A stretch of 31,484 nucleotides of DNA, taken from positions 1 through 31,484 of the forward strand of contig DATDHU010000050.1 of the NCBI GenBank assembly GCA_036521415.1, in the 5' to 3' direction. Origin of the DNA: DASXMT01 sp036521415 (GTDB taxonomy: Bacteria > Actinomycetota > Acidimicrobiia > Acidimicrobiales > RAAP-2). The notes below the pieces were generated by a model, which saw only the letters and a list, made by a program, of their open reading frames with translations, made no database searches and had not been told where the DNA came from. Numbering within the stretch: the first letter of the stretch is position 1; every line of letters starts with the position of its first letter. Shown in pieces: positions 1-7,826 of the stretch. Made by a program: the position numbers and the translations under genes.

Positions 1-153
1 CCCAAGTTCGGGCATCTGACCGAGGCCCAGCTCCCCGACGGGCGCATGCTCGTGTGCTCCTATCACCCCAGCCAGCAGAACACGTTCACCGGGGTGTTGA
101 CCGAACCGATGTTCGACGCCGTCTTCGCCCGGGCCCACCAGCTCGGAGCCTGA
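1..153 (+). CDS. udgB: Uracil-DNA glycosylase, family 4/5 (UdgB-like), C-terminal end only
   Basis: The window opens inside this gene; the last 50 codons and the TGA stop are present. The translation contains SYHPSQQNTFTG followed by LTEPMFDAVFARAHQLG. The HPSxQN-type block is the C-terminal active-site motif of the iron-sulfur family 4/5 uracil-DNA glycosylases, and the Asn-Thr-Phe-Thr-Gly continuation is what I know from actinobacterial UdgB (type 5). These enzymes remove uracil, and for UdgB also hypoxanthine and ethenocytosine, from DNA. The N-terminal Fe-S cysteines lie outside the window, so family 4 and 5 cannot be told apart with certainty. A second base-excision glycosylase gene lies 1.3 kb downstream. 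Confidence 0.8.
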   Translation, partial: PKFGHLTEAQLPDGRMLVCSYHPSQQNTFTGVLTEPMFDAVFARAHQLGA

Positions 154-197
154 ACCCACCGCCGCGTCTCGTCGGGCGATCGAAGCTATCGAGGGCA

Positions 198-265
198 GGC
201 GACACCGAGGGCTACGACGGCGACACCGCAGGTTCTACGACCGGCGACACCCCATGTTCTACGAA
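198..265. repeat. Three imperfect tandem repeats of 21-24 bp at a convergent gene end
   Basis: Three copies of a unit beginning GGCGACACC start at 198, 219 and 243; each also carries CTACGA in its second half. The array fills the gap between the udgB stop and the convergent FrhB-like gene and runs a few bases into that gene, whose TAG stop (259-261, minus strand) lies inside the third unit. Read along the minus strand each unit has the skeleton TCGTAG...TCGCC, which resembles the array at 2259-2324. I see no strong hairpin and no T-run, so it is not an ordinary intrinsic terminator. Confidence 0.7.
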
Positions 266-1389
266 GGCGTTGCCGCCGGCAGGCGGCGGGGCATCGGCAC
301 GGCCGTCTCCGGCCAGCGCCGTCGGCTGACCCTGGCCAGCTTCCGCAAGAGGGCGATGGCCCCGGGGTCCTCGTCACCGGGCCGGGTCTCGATGGCGCCG
401 TCGGCGATCATCCCGTCGAGGAGCTCCCGTCCCTTGTCGGTCCGCACGATGGTGAGGGTCCAGTCGTTGAACTCGCCGATGCCGCCGGTGGAGATGTCGG
501 CGTGCTCGGCGGCGAAGTCGGGGCACGTCGTGCAGCCCTCACGGGTCCATCCGTGGGCTTCTTTGAGGGGGATCTCGTGATAGCCGCCGTCTTTGGTCCA
601 GACCTGGAAGACACCCTTGATGTTCATCTTGGTGATGTTGGCCCGGAGGATCCCGTATTTCGCCTCGAACAGCTCGGGAAAGATGGCGTCGTCGAAGGTC
701 TTGGAGCACATGAGGCCGATGGTCAACGACAACCGGCGGGCGATCTTGCCGGCCTTGCGCGCCGCCATGACCGGGGGCGCCGAGGCCTGGCAGCCCATGC
801 CGATCAGGGCGATCCGCTCCGCCCCTCCTTCGATGGCCTTGGGGTAGGCCAGGGGGTTGGCCGAGTAGGTGTAGCGGGACCCGGCCGCGGCCAGCACCTC
901 GGCCCGGTTGGTGGCCACGGCGGGGACCGCCTTCCAGGTCGATCCGTCGCCTTCGAGGTCCGAGACCAGGGCGGCATCGATGACGTCGTGTTCCAAGGCC
1001 CAGATCAACAGGGCCGACACCAGCCCGCCGTCCTGCCCGACCGCTTGGACCTCGGGGTCGGTCGCACGGACCAGGAGTATGTCGGAGGAGACCCCGGCCA
1101 CCTCCTCGTCGGTCCGCTCCCGTCCGAACAGGTGAGTCTCGATCTCGGGCTCCCACAGGCGGAACCGTGGGCAGGCCCGGGTGCACATCGTGCAGCCCTT
1201 GATCCCGTGGGTACAGTCCTCGCGGCCGCCGTCGGCGTCGATGTGGAACGGCTTGTACCGCCCGCCGGTGTCGTCGTAGGACAAGACGTCGTGGGGGCAG
1301 GCGACGATGCAGCCGGCACAGCCGGTGCACAGGCCCGACGTCACGACTTCGCGGTAGAGCTCAGCCCATTGAGGTTTTTCGGGAGGCAT
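259..1389 (-). CDS. FrhB/FdhB-type coenzyme F420 hydrogenase/dehydrogenase beta-subunit family protein
   Basis: A 376-residue cytosolic protein. The N-terminus holds two 4Fe-4S cysteine sets: C21/C24/C27/C31P and C59/C66/C69/C73P. The rest matches the FrhB_FdhB N and C domains, including GMGCQASAPP, a single Cys in LMCSKTF, and a late C-T-T-C-P-D-F-A-A-E-x-A-D-I-S-x-G-G-I-G block. Members pass electrons between Fe-S centres, flavin and usually coenzyme F420; the partner and substrate cannot be read from this locus. An upstream ATG at 1488 is open in frame but would run into the divergent glycosylase gene. The ATG at 1389 clears it and has a TATGGT box 6 bases upstream, which fits a leaderless start. 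The gene stands alone, convergent with udgB. Confidence 0.8.
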   Translation of the reverse strand: MPPEKPQWAELYREVVTSGLCTGCAGCIVACPHDVLSYDDTGGRYKPFHIDADGGREDCTHGIKGCTMCTRACPRFRLWEPEIETHLFGRERTDEEVAGVSSDILLVRATDPEVQAVGQDGGLVSALLIWALEHDVIDAALVSDLEGDGSTWKAVPAVATNRAEVLAAAGSRYTYSANPLAYPKAIEGGAERIALIGMGCQASAPPVMAARKAGKIARRLSLTIGLMCSKTFDDAIFPELFEAKYGILRANITKMNIKGVFQVWTKDGGYHEIPLKEAHGWTREGCTTCPDFAAEHADISTGGIGEFNDWTLTIVRTDKGRELLDGMIADGAIETRPGDEDPGAIALLRKLARVSRRRWPETAVPMPRRLPAATPS

Positions 1390-1474
1390 GGGACAACCAT
1401 AGCGACGAGGGCTCCGGGCACCGCTAATCGGGGGGACGAGCGGGCCCTCTTGCTGCCCGGATACGGTCTGGTCC
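1390..1474. promoter_or_regulatory. Divergent promoter region with two leaderless-type -10 boxes
   Basis: The 85-bp gap between two divergent starts holds TATGGT on the minus strand (1401 to 1396), 6 bases before the ATG at 1389, and TACGGT on the plus strand (1462-1467), 7 bases before the GTG at 1475. With normal spacing from -10 to the first transcribed base, both transcripts would begin at or within a base of the start codon. No Shine-Dalgarno sequence precedes either gene. No convincing -35 boxes are seen. Confidence 0.5.
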
Positions 1475-2254
1475 GTGCCCGAGCTCACCGAGGTGGAGTC
1501 CTATCGGCGCTTGGCGTTGTCCGTCCGCGGCCGGAGGGTGGCGTCGGTCGTGGCCCCGGACCGGTGGTTCCTGAAAGGGGGTGCCACGGCGCCCATGCTC
1601 CGGCGGACCCTGGTGGGCCATCGGGTCGTCGATGTCAGGCGGATAGGCAAGATCGTGCTGGTGGACATGGACGACGGCAACACCCTCGGGCTCCGTTTCG
1701 GCATGACCGGCACCCTGGTCGTCGACGGGAAGGCCGGTGTGGAACGCCTCATCTACTCGTCGCACCAATTCCGGCGGGAATGGGACCGCTTCTCGATGCG
1801 CTTCGTCGAGGGCTCGCTGGTGGTCCACGACCCGCGGCGACTGGGAGGGGTGTCGCTCAATCCCGATCTGTCCGGGCTCGGGCCCGATGCGGTCTCGATT
1901 TCGGCGGCGCAATTGGGCGCGGCCCTGCGGGGTTCGAAGGCCCCGTTGAAGGCTCGCCTCCTCGATCAGGCCAAGGTGGCCGGGATCGGCAACCTGATCG
2001 GTGACGAGGTCCTGTGGCGAGCGGCGCTCTCACCCCTGCGCCCGGCCGGATCGCTCAACGCCACCGAGGTCAGGCGCCTGCACCGGAACCTCCACCGGAC
2101 CCTGAGCGAACTCCTCGAGCTCGGGGGATCGCACCTGGGTGAGCTGATGGGCGAACGCCATCGCGACGGCCGGTGCCCGAAGGACGGTGCCCTGTTGTCG
2201 CGGGCCACCGTCGGGGGCCGGACCACCTATTGGTGCCCGCAGCACCAGGTCTGA
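1475..2254 (+). CDS. Fpg/Nei-family DNA glycosylase (MutM-like)
   Basis: A 259-residue base-excision repair enzyme starting at GTG. The N-terminus reads MPELTEVES, giving the catalytic N-terminal proline (P2) and E3 of the Fpg/Nei family; Fpg usually has Pro where this has T5. K59 in RRIGKIVLV fits the conserved beta-lysine. The helix-two-turn-helix segment is AKVAGIGNLIGDEVLWRA. The C-terminal zinc finger is altered: C234-x2-D237-x16-C254-x2-H257, with the usual spacing but Asp and His in place of two cysteines. Known family enzymes excise oxidised bases such as 8-oxoguanine or oxidised pyrimidines and cut the backbone by a lyase reaction. Specificity (MutM or Nei) cannot be fixed from sequence alone. 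It appears leaderless, with no Shine-Dalgarno. Confidence 0.85.
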   Translation: MPELTEVESYRRLALSVRGRRVASVVAPDRWFLKGGATAPMLRRTLVGHRVVDVRRIGKIVLVDMDDGNTLGLRFGMTGTLVVDGKAGVERLIYSSHQFRREWDRFSMRFVEGSLVVHDPRRLGGVSLNPDLSGLGPDAVSISAAQLGAALRGSKAPLKARLLDQAKVAGIGNLIGDEVLWRAALSPLRPAGSLNATEVRRLHRNLHRTLSELLELGGSHLGELMGERHRDGRCPKDGALLSRATVGGRTTYWCPQHQV

Positions 2255-2258
2255 GCCC

Positions 2259-2324
2259 CGTCGCCAGTGGGTCGGTAGCCCGTCGCCGGTGGGTCGATAG
2301 CCGCTCGCCGGTGGTTCGGTAGCT
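2259..2324. repeat. Three 22-bp tandem repeats between convergent genes
   Basis: Three units of exactly 22 bp (2259-2280, 2281-2302, 2303-2324) follow the mutM-like stop by 4 bases and end 6 bases before the peroxiredoxin stop. The first two units differ at two positions; the third is more diverged. Each carries TCGCC, GTGG and a TAG (starting at 2276, 2298 and 2320). Because 22 is not a multiple of 3, the three TAGs fall in all three frames of the plus strand. The array shares the TCG-(G)-TAG and TCGCC skeleton with the array at 198-265 read on the other strand. Confidence 0.85.
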
Positions 2325-2330
2325 GGCGGG

Positions 2331-2795
<465 letters not shown>

Positions 2796-2991
2796 CGGTG
2801 TCCCTTCTGGCGTGACCGGTCCGTCCGCTCCCGGTCGTCGATAGCAACGGCTCTACCTTGGCATACCGGTCGACGGAAGGGCCGAACGACGCATCCGAAC
2901 CCGAGCCCGCCGAAGCAGCGTCAGCGGGACCTCCGGACCCGCACCAGGCACGTCACACCGGCTGCGTCGGTGCTCCGGACGTGACAGAGTG

Positions 2992-3079
2992 GGAGCACGG
3001 GAGCTCGGACGGACCGGGCTGAGAGGGCGCCACGCTGGCGCCGACCGAACCTGATCCGGGTAATGCCGGCGGAGGGAGC
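2992..3079 (+). promoter_or_regulatory. TPP (THI-box) riboswitch upstream of thiC
   Basis: The conserved thiamine pyrophosphate aptamer elements occur in order: CGGGAGC near 2998, CTGAGA at 3019-3024, a variable P3-type hairpin (GGCGCC 3026-3031 pairing with GGCGCC 3037-3042), AACCTGAT at 3048-3055, GGGTAAT at 3058-3064, and GGAGGG at 3071-3076. The last element is also the Shine-Dalgarno of thiC, 6 bases before its ATG. No terminator lies between aptamer and gene, so ligand binding probably blocks translation by hiding the ribosome site. The outer ends are approximate because I could not define the closing P1 stem exactly. Confidence 0.93.
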
Positions 3080-3082
3080 ACC

Positions 3083-4846
3083 ATGACTACCGTCGATGTC
3101 TCGCAAGGGCAGTCCCCCGACCCTCACCGGCGCAAGGTCTATGTCGATGCCGGGCCGACCGGGGTTCGCGTGCCGTTCGTCGAGGTGTCGTTGTCCGACT
3201 CGCCGAGCCAGGACGGGCCGGTGGGCAACCCGCCCCTCCGGCTCTACGACACCTCGGGACCCGGGTCGGTTCCGGACGAGGGCCTCCCACCCCTCCGTCG
3301 CCCCTGGATCACCGGCCGTTCCGACGTCGCCGAATACGAGGGCCGGACGGTCAACCGGCGCGACGACGGGCGAGGTGCGCACCGGCGTCCCGACCCCGGA
3401 GGTCCTCATCCCTCCCGAGGCCGGCGGCCACTCTCATCGACCGGCGGGCCGGTGACCCAGATGCACTACGCCCGACGGGGCGAGATCACGCCGGAGATGA
3501 GCTTCGTGGCCGTCCGGGAAGGGGTGGCCGAGACCGTGGTGCGTGACGAGCTGGCTGCCGGGCGGGCCATCCTCCCGTGCAACGTCAACCACCCCGAGTC
3601 GGAGCCGATGATCATCGGCAGCCGGTTCTTGGTGAAAGTGAACGCGAATATCGGCAACTCGGCCGTGAGCGCGTCGATCGAGGACGAGGTGGAGAAGCTG
3701 GCGTGGGCCACCCGCTGGGGTGCCGACACGGTGATGGACCTGTCCACCGGCTCGCAGATCCACACCACCAGGGAGTGGATCCTGCGGAACTCGCCCGTCC
3801 CGGTCGGGACGGTGCCCATTTACCAGGCGCTGGAGAAGGTGGAGGGGCAACCAGAAGAGCTGACCTGGGAGCTCTTTCGGGACACCCTGATCGAACAAGC
3901 CGAACAGGGTGTCGACTACTTCACCATCCACGCCGGCGTCCTGCTCCGCTACGTACCGCTTACGGCCCGACGGCTCACCGGCATCGTGAGCCGGGGCGGC
4001 TCGATCATGGCTGCTTGGTGCCTGGCTCATCACACCGAGAGCTTCCTCTACTCCCGGTTCGAGGAGATCTGCGAGATCATGGCTGCCTATGACGTCGCAT
4101 TCTCCCTGGGTGACGGGCTGCGTCCCGGTTCGATCGCCGATGCCAACGACGAGGCCCAGTTCGCCGAGCTGCACACCCTGGGTGAGCTGACCCAGGTGGC
4201 CTGGCGTCACGACGTCCAGACCATGATCGAGGGCCCCGGGCACGTGCCCCTCCACCGCATCGCCGAGAACGTCGAGCGGCAGCGAGACGTGTGCCAGGGC
4301 GCCCCCTTCTACACACTGGGCCCGCTGACCGTCGATGTGGCGCCGGGATACGACCACATCACGTCGGCCATTGGCGCGGCCGTGATCGGGATGCACGGTA
4401 CGGCCATGCTCTGCTACGTGACGCCCAAAGAGCACCTGGGCCTCCCTGACCGCGAGGACGTGAAGCAAGGGATGATCGCCTACAAGGTCGCCGCCCATGC
4501 CGCCGACCTGGCCAAGGGACATCCCGGCGCGCAGGCCTGGGACGACGCCCTGTCCACGGCCCGGTTCGAGTTTCGGTGGGAGGACCAGTTCAACCTGGCC
4601 ATCGACCCCGGCACCGCCCGCAGCTACCACGACGAGACGCTCCCCGCCGAGCCGGCGAAGACCGCGCACTTCTGCTCGATGTGCGGCCCGAAGTTCTGTT
4701 CCATGCGGATCAGCCAGGACGTCCGGGACTACGCCGATTCGCAGGGTCTCCCGCTTGAGGCCGCGGTCCAGGTCGGCCTGGCGGAGAAATCGGCGCAATT
4801 CCGAGCGGGCGGCACCGAGGTGTATCGGGCGCCTTCGGGGCCGTGA
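3083..4846 (+). CDS. thiC: Phosphomethylpyrimidine synthase ThiC
   Basis: A 587-residue radical-SAM enzyme that rearranges aminoimidazole ribotide into HMP-phosphate, the pyrimidine half of thiamine. Recognisable family blocks are LYDTSGPGSVPDEGLPPLR, VTQMHYARRGEITPEMSFVA, EPMIIGSRFLVKVNANIGNS, TVMDLSTGSQIHTTREWILR and IEGPGHVPLH. The non-canonical Fe-S motif at the C-terminus is C531-x2-C534-x4-C539 (FCSMCGPKFCSM). The segment near residues 95-118 is Arg/Pro/Gly-rich and poorly conserved but stays in frame and rejoins the family pattern at once. The gene is monocistronic by context and controlled by the TPP riboswitch just upstream. Confidence 0.97.
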   Translation: MTTVDVSQGQSPDPHRRKVYVDAGPTGVRVPFVEVSLSDSPSQDGPVGNPPLRLYDTSGPGSVPDEGLPPLRRPWITGRSDVAEYEGRTVNRRDDGRGAHRRPDPGGPHPSRGRRPLSSTGGPVTQMHYARRGEITPEMSFVAVREGVAETVVRDELAAGRAILPCNVNHPESEPMIIGSRFLVKVNANIGNSAVSASIEDEVEKLAWATRWGADTVMDLSTGSQIHTTREWILRNSPVPVGTVPIYQALEKVEGQPEELTWELFRDTLIEQAEQGVDYFTIHAGVLLRYVPLTARRLTGIVSRGGSIMAAWCLAHHTESFLYSRFEEICEIMAAYDVAFSLGDGLRPGSIADANDEAQFAELHTLGELTQVAWRHDVQTMIEGPGHVPLHRIAENVERQRDVCQGAPFYTLGPLTVDVAPGYDHITSAIGAAVIGMHGTAMLCYVTPKEHLGLPDREDVKQGMIAYKVAAHAADLAKGHPGAQAWDDALSTARFEFRWEDQFNLAIDPGTARSYHDETLPAEPAKTAHFCSMCGPKFCSMRISQDVRDYADSQGLPLEAAVQVGLAEKSAQFRAGGTEVYRAPSGP

Positions 4847-4848
4847 TC

Positions 4849-4867
4849 CGCCCAGGTCGCCTGGGCG
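4849..4867 (+). terminator. Hairpin just after thiC, probable transcription end
   Basis: CGCCCAGG (4849-4856) pairs perfectly with CCTGGGCG (4860-4867) around a 3-base loop, starting 3 bases after the thiC stop. No T-run follows on the plus strand (the next bases include AAAAA), so it is a stable hairpin rather than a textbook intrinsic terminator; such hairpins are common at actinobacterial gene ends. Confidence 0.5.
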
Positions 4868-5092
4868 CTCGGAAAAATCCTGGTCAGTGACCTGCCGCGG
4901 CGGCCGGACCTGCCGCGGGTACACTAGGGAGTGCTATCGGGCTACTGGTTCGGTAGCGGGGTCTTCCTCATCCTGTCCTCCGCTGATGCGGACCATCCGA
5001 GGCGGGCCCGCATCCGTCCATCTGCCGATCGGGCGGAATCCGACCGCCGGCGCCATAAGTCGGCACCGAACAGATGAGAGAGCACGACCCAG
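4868..5092 (+). promoter_or_regulatory. Promoter and long structured leader of the DEAD-box helicase
   Basis: This gene-free stretch holds a -10-like TACACT at 4920-4925, which would give a leader of about 160 bases. Just downstream, GCTATCG (4933-4939) can pair with CGGTAGC (4951-4957, one G-U pair). A 12-base string in this hairpin, TGGTTCGGTAGC, also occurs in the third unit of the 2259-2324 repeat. An ATG at 5074 opens an 11-residue frame ending at 5109, overlapping the helicase start. Long leaders before DEAD-box RNA helicases are a known place for cold- or structure-dependent control; that this one acts so is inference. No good -35 was found. Confidence 0.4.
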
Positions 5093-6337
5093 ATGACTTC
5101 CATTATTGAGCGGCCCGAACGCGCCGAAACCACCGGCGCATCCGGCGCCCTGCTCACCACGACCCCCGTCGCCTTCGACAGCCTCGGCGTCGAGCCCGCG
5201 CTGGTCGAAGTGCTCGCCTCCCAGGGGATCACCAACGCTTTCCCGATCCAGGCCATGACGGTGGCCGACGCCCTGGCCGGCCGGGACGTGTGCGGCAAGG
5301 CCAAGACGGGGTCCGGAAAGACCCTCGCATTCGGCCTTCCCCTCCTGCAACGGACGATGGACAACAGAGCCACCCAGCCGGGCCGGCCCCGTGCCCTCGT
5401 GCTGGTCCCGACGAGAGAGCTGGCCGTCCAGGTCCACGACGTCCTGGAGCCGCTGGCCGAGGCCGTCGGTGTGCGGCTCGTCGCCGTCTACGGCGGCGCC
5501 GACATCGACCGCCAGGTGAAGAAGCTGCGCCGGGGTGTCGATGTGATCATCGCCACTCCGGGCCGACTGATCGATCTGGGCGACCGGGGCGAGCTGACCG
5601 TGGCCGACATCGAGACGCTGGTCCTCGACGAAGCGGACCGCATGGCCGACATGGGGTTCATGCCCCAGGTCGAGTGGGTGTTACGCCGGCTCGAGCGCGA
5701 CCATCAGACGCTGCTGTTCTCGGCGACGCTCGACGGGGCCGTGGACCGACTGGTGTCGCGCTACCTGACGAACCCGGTCAAGCACGAGGTCGCTTCCCCG
5801 CAGACCACCGTGGAGGAGATGGAGCACCGGTTCCTCCACGTCCACCAGATGGACCGGGTGAAGGTGGCCGCCGCCATCTGCCGCAACGCGTCCAAGACGC
5901 TCGTCTTCGTGCGGACCAAGCGGGGCGCCGACCGGCTGGTCGAGCAGCTGCGCAAGGAGGGGGTGGACGCCGCTGCCATCCACGGCGACCTCCGGCAGGC
6001 GAACCGGGAGCGCACCCTGAAGGACTTCTCCGACGGCAAGCTACCAGCGCTGGTGGCCACGGACGTGGCGGCGCGGGGACTGGACATCGACGCCGTCGAC
6101 GTGGTGATCCACTTCGACCCGCCCGAGGACCACAAGGCCTACCTGCATCGCTCCGGGCGGACGGCGCGGGCGGGCGAAGCGGGTGTGGTCGTCACCCTCG
6201 TGCAGTGGAACCAGGTCCTCGAAGTCGAGCGGATCCAGACGCGTATTGGCCTGAAGATGCCGATCGTGGAGATCTTCTCCAATGACCCGCGTCTGGCTAA
6301 TTTGGCCGATTGGAACCCCTCCGAGGACGCCGCCTGA
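5093..6337 (+). CDS. DEAD-box ATP-dependent RNA helicase
   Basis: A 414-residue two-domain RNA helicase consisting mostly of the core. Motifs in order: Q-motif region FPIQAMTVADAL; Walker A A70-K-T-G-S-G-K-T77; motif Ia PTRELAVQ; TPGRLIDL; DEAD box D179-E-A-D182; S210-A-T212; motif V ALVATDVAARGLDID; and motif VI H352-R-S-G-R-T-A-R-A-G. The short C-terminal tail after motif VI argues against a DbpA- or CsdA-type accessory RNA-binding domain, so it resembles the short RhlE/RhlB class. It likely unwinds structured RNA in ribosome assembly or mRNA turnover; the specific substrate is unknown. It follows a long untranslated leader and lies 47 bases before the deacetylase gene. Confidence 0.93.
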   Translation: MTSIIERPERAETTGASGALLTTTPVAFDSLGVEPALVEVLASQGITNAFPIQAMTVADALAGRDVCGKAKTGSGKTLAFGLPLLQRTMDNRATQPGRPRALVLVPTRELAVQVHDVLEPLAEAVGVRLVAVYGGADIDRQVKKLRRGVDVIIATPGRLIDLGDRGELTVADIETLVLDEADRMADMGFMPQVEWVLRRLERDHQTLLFSATLDGAVDRLVSRYLTNPVKHEVASPQTTVEEMEHRFLHVHQMDRVKVAAAICRNASKTLVFVRTKRGADRLVEQLRKEGVDAAAIHGDLRQANRERTLKDFSDGKLPALVATDVAARGLDIDAVDVVIHFDPPEDHKAYLHRSGRTARAGEAGVVVTLVQWNQVLEVERIQTRIGLKMPIVEIFSNDPRLANLADWNPSEDAA

Positions 6338-6384
6338 CCGACGCGGCGCAGAGGGAGAACGACATCGCTGAGGAGCCAACCCCT

Positions 6385-7116
6385 ATGCCCCTGACGCTCG
6401 ACCACGGTCCCACCGGTATCGAGCGCGTCCTGGTGGTCACCGCCCACCCCGACGACGTGGACTTCGGGGCCGCGGGCACGGTGGCCACGTTGACCGCCGC
6501 CGGTGTCAACGTGGCCTACTGCATCGTCACCGACGGCGACGCCGGCGGGTTGGACCGCACCGTGAGCAGGTCCGAGTTGGCCACACTCCGCCGGAAGGAA
6601 CAGCGGGCGGCGGCAGCCGAGGTGGGTGTCTCCGACCTGACCTTCCTCGGGTACCCGGATGGGCGGGTGACCGCGACCTTCGACCTGCGCCGGGACATCT
6701 CGCGGGTCATTCGGCAATTCCGCCCCCAGCGGATCATCGCTCAGTCGCCCGAACGGAGTTGGACCCGGCTCGGGGCCAGCCATCCCGACCATCTGGCCGC
6801 GGGCGAGGCGACCACCTGCGCCGTCTATCCCGACGCGCGGAACCCCTTTGCCCATCCCGAACTGCTGGAGGAGGGCCTGGAGCCGCACATTGTCCACGAG
6901 CTGTGGCTGATGGCGACCGACCGCGCCGATCGGGCGGTGGACGTCACCGGCACGTTCAAGACGAAGCTGGCCGCGTTACTCTCCCATCGCAGCCAGGTCG
7001 GGGACGGCGAGGGCTTCGAAGAGCTCCTCCGCTCGTGGATGTCGGGGACGGCCACGTCGGCCGGCCTGCCCGACGGCAGCCTGGCCGAGTCGTTCCAGGT
7101 CGTCTACATCGGGTGA
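6385..7116 (+). CDS. PIG-L/LmbE-family zinc deacetylase
   Basis: A 243-residue protein of the family of N-acetylglucosaminyl deacetylases (MshB, BshB, PIG-L). It carries AHPDDVDFGAAG near the N-terminus (H21, D23, D24) and HPDH (H133-H136), the expected metal and catalytic residues. An in-frame ATG at 6310 would overlap the helicase end; the ATG at 6385 has GAGGAG about 10 bases upstream and starts just before the first beta strand, so it is preferred. Family members act on sugar-linked N-acetyl groups, including mycothiol precursors in Actinobacteria, but this locus holds no other mycothiol gene, so the substrate is open. The stop overlaps the next gene's GTG by 4 bases, indicating translational coupling. 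Confidence 0.85.
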   Translation: MPLTLDHGPTGIERVLVVTAHPDDVDFGAAGTVATLTAAGVNVAYCIVTDGDAGGLDRTVSRSELATLRRKEQRAAAAEVGVSDLTFLGYPDGRVTATFDLRRDISRVIRQFRPQRIIAQSPERSWTRLGASHPDHLAAGEATTCAVYPDARNPFAHPELLEEGLEPHIVHELWLMATDRADRAVDVTGTFKTKLAALLSHRSQVGDGEGFEELLRSWMSGTATSAGLPDGSLAESFQVVYIG

Positions 7117-7826
7117 ACGGGACGGAGCGACCCTGGGCCGTCATCCAGCACGTCTCGTACGAGGCCCCCGGTCTCATGGCTGAGGCACTGCACGACGCTG
7201 GCCGGACGTTCGACGTCGTACGCGCCGACCTCGGCCACACCTGTCCGCCGGTGGGTGAGCTCGGGGGCCTGGTGGTCTTGGGCGGACCGATGGGCGTCCA
7301 CGACGAGGGCGACCACCCATGGCTGAGCGACGAGCGGGACCTGTTGGCCTCGGCGGTGGAGGTTGGCCTCCCGGTGCTCGGCGTGTGCCTCGGGGCCCAG
7401 CAGCTGGCGATGGCCCTCGGCGCCGAGGTCACCACCGGGCCAGCTCCCGAGATCGGCACCGGCTCGGTGGAGCTCACCCGAGCAGGGCGGCTCGATCCTG
7501 TGTTCGGTCCGGAGTACGGCGGGTTGGCCAGCTCCTCGATCGCATGTGTCCACTGGCACCAGGACACCTTCGCTGTCCCGGACGGCGCGACGCACCTGGC
7601 CGCCACGCCCCGCTATCCCAACCAGGCGTTCCGGGCCGGCGATCGGGCTTACGGGCTGCAGTTCCACGTCGAGGTGGACAGGTCGCTCGCCCGGTCGTGG
7701 GCGTCGTTACTCCCTGATGGCGTGACCCTCGAACCGCGCCGATTGTCCGAGGCGGAGACCGTGGGCCGCCGTATCCTGCGCCGGTTCGTCTCGGTGGCGG
7801 TCGGGTCCGGGATGGCCCGTACATGA
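7113..7826 (+). CDS. Class I glutamine amidotransferase-like protein (GMP-synthase GATase type)
   Basis: A 237-residue stand-alone GATase1 domain. The nucleophile elbow is GVCLGAQQ (C92) and the His-Glu pair is in LQFHVEV (H185, E187), so the full Cys-His-Glu triad is present. LVVLGGPMGVHDEGDHPWL is typical of GuaA-like free GATases. Such proteins hydrolyse glutamine or related gamma-glutamyl compounds; the acceptor is not known here. The frame stays open upstream, antisense-free but inside the deacetylase gene; the GTG at 7113 gives a start that overlaps the previous stop as GTGA and matches the family N-terminus. Its own stop overlaps the next start as ATGA. Confidence 0.85.
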   Translation: MNGTERPWAVIQHVSYEAPGLMAEALHDAGRTFDVVRADLGHTCPPVGELGGLVVLGGPMGVHDEGDHPWLSDERDLLASAVEVGLPVLGVCLGAQQLAMALGAEVTTGPAPEIGTGSVELTRAGRLDPVFGPEYGGLASSSIACVHWHQDTFAVPDGATHLAATPRYPNQAFRAGDRAYGLQFHVEVDRSLARSWASLLPDGVTLEPRRLSEAETVGRRILRRFVSVAVGSGMART

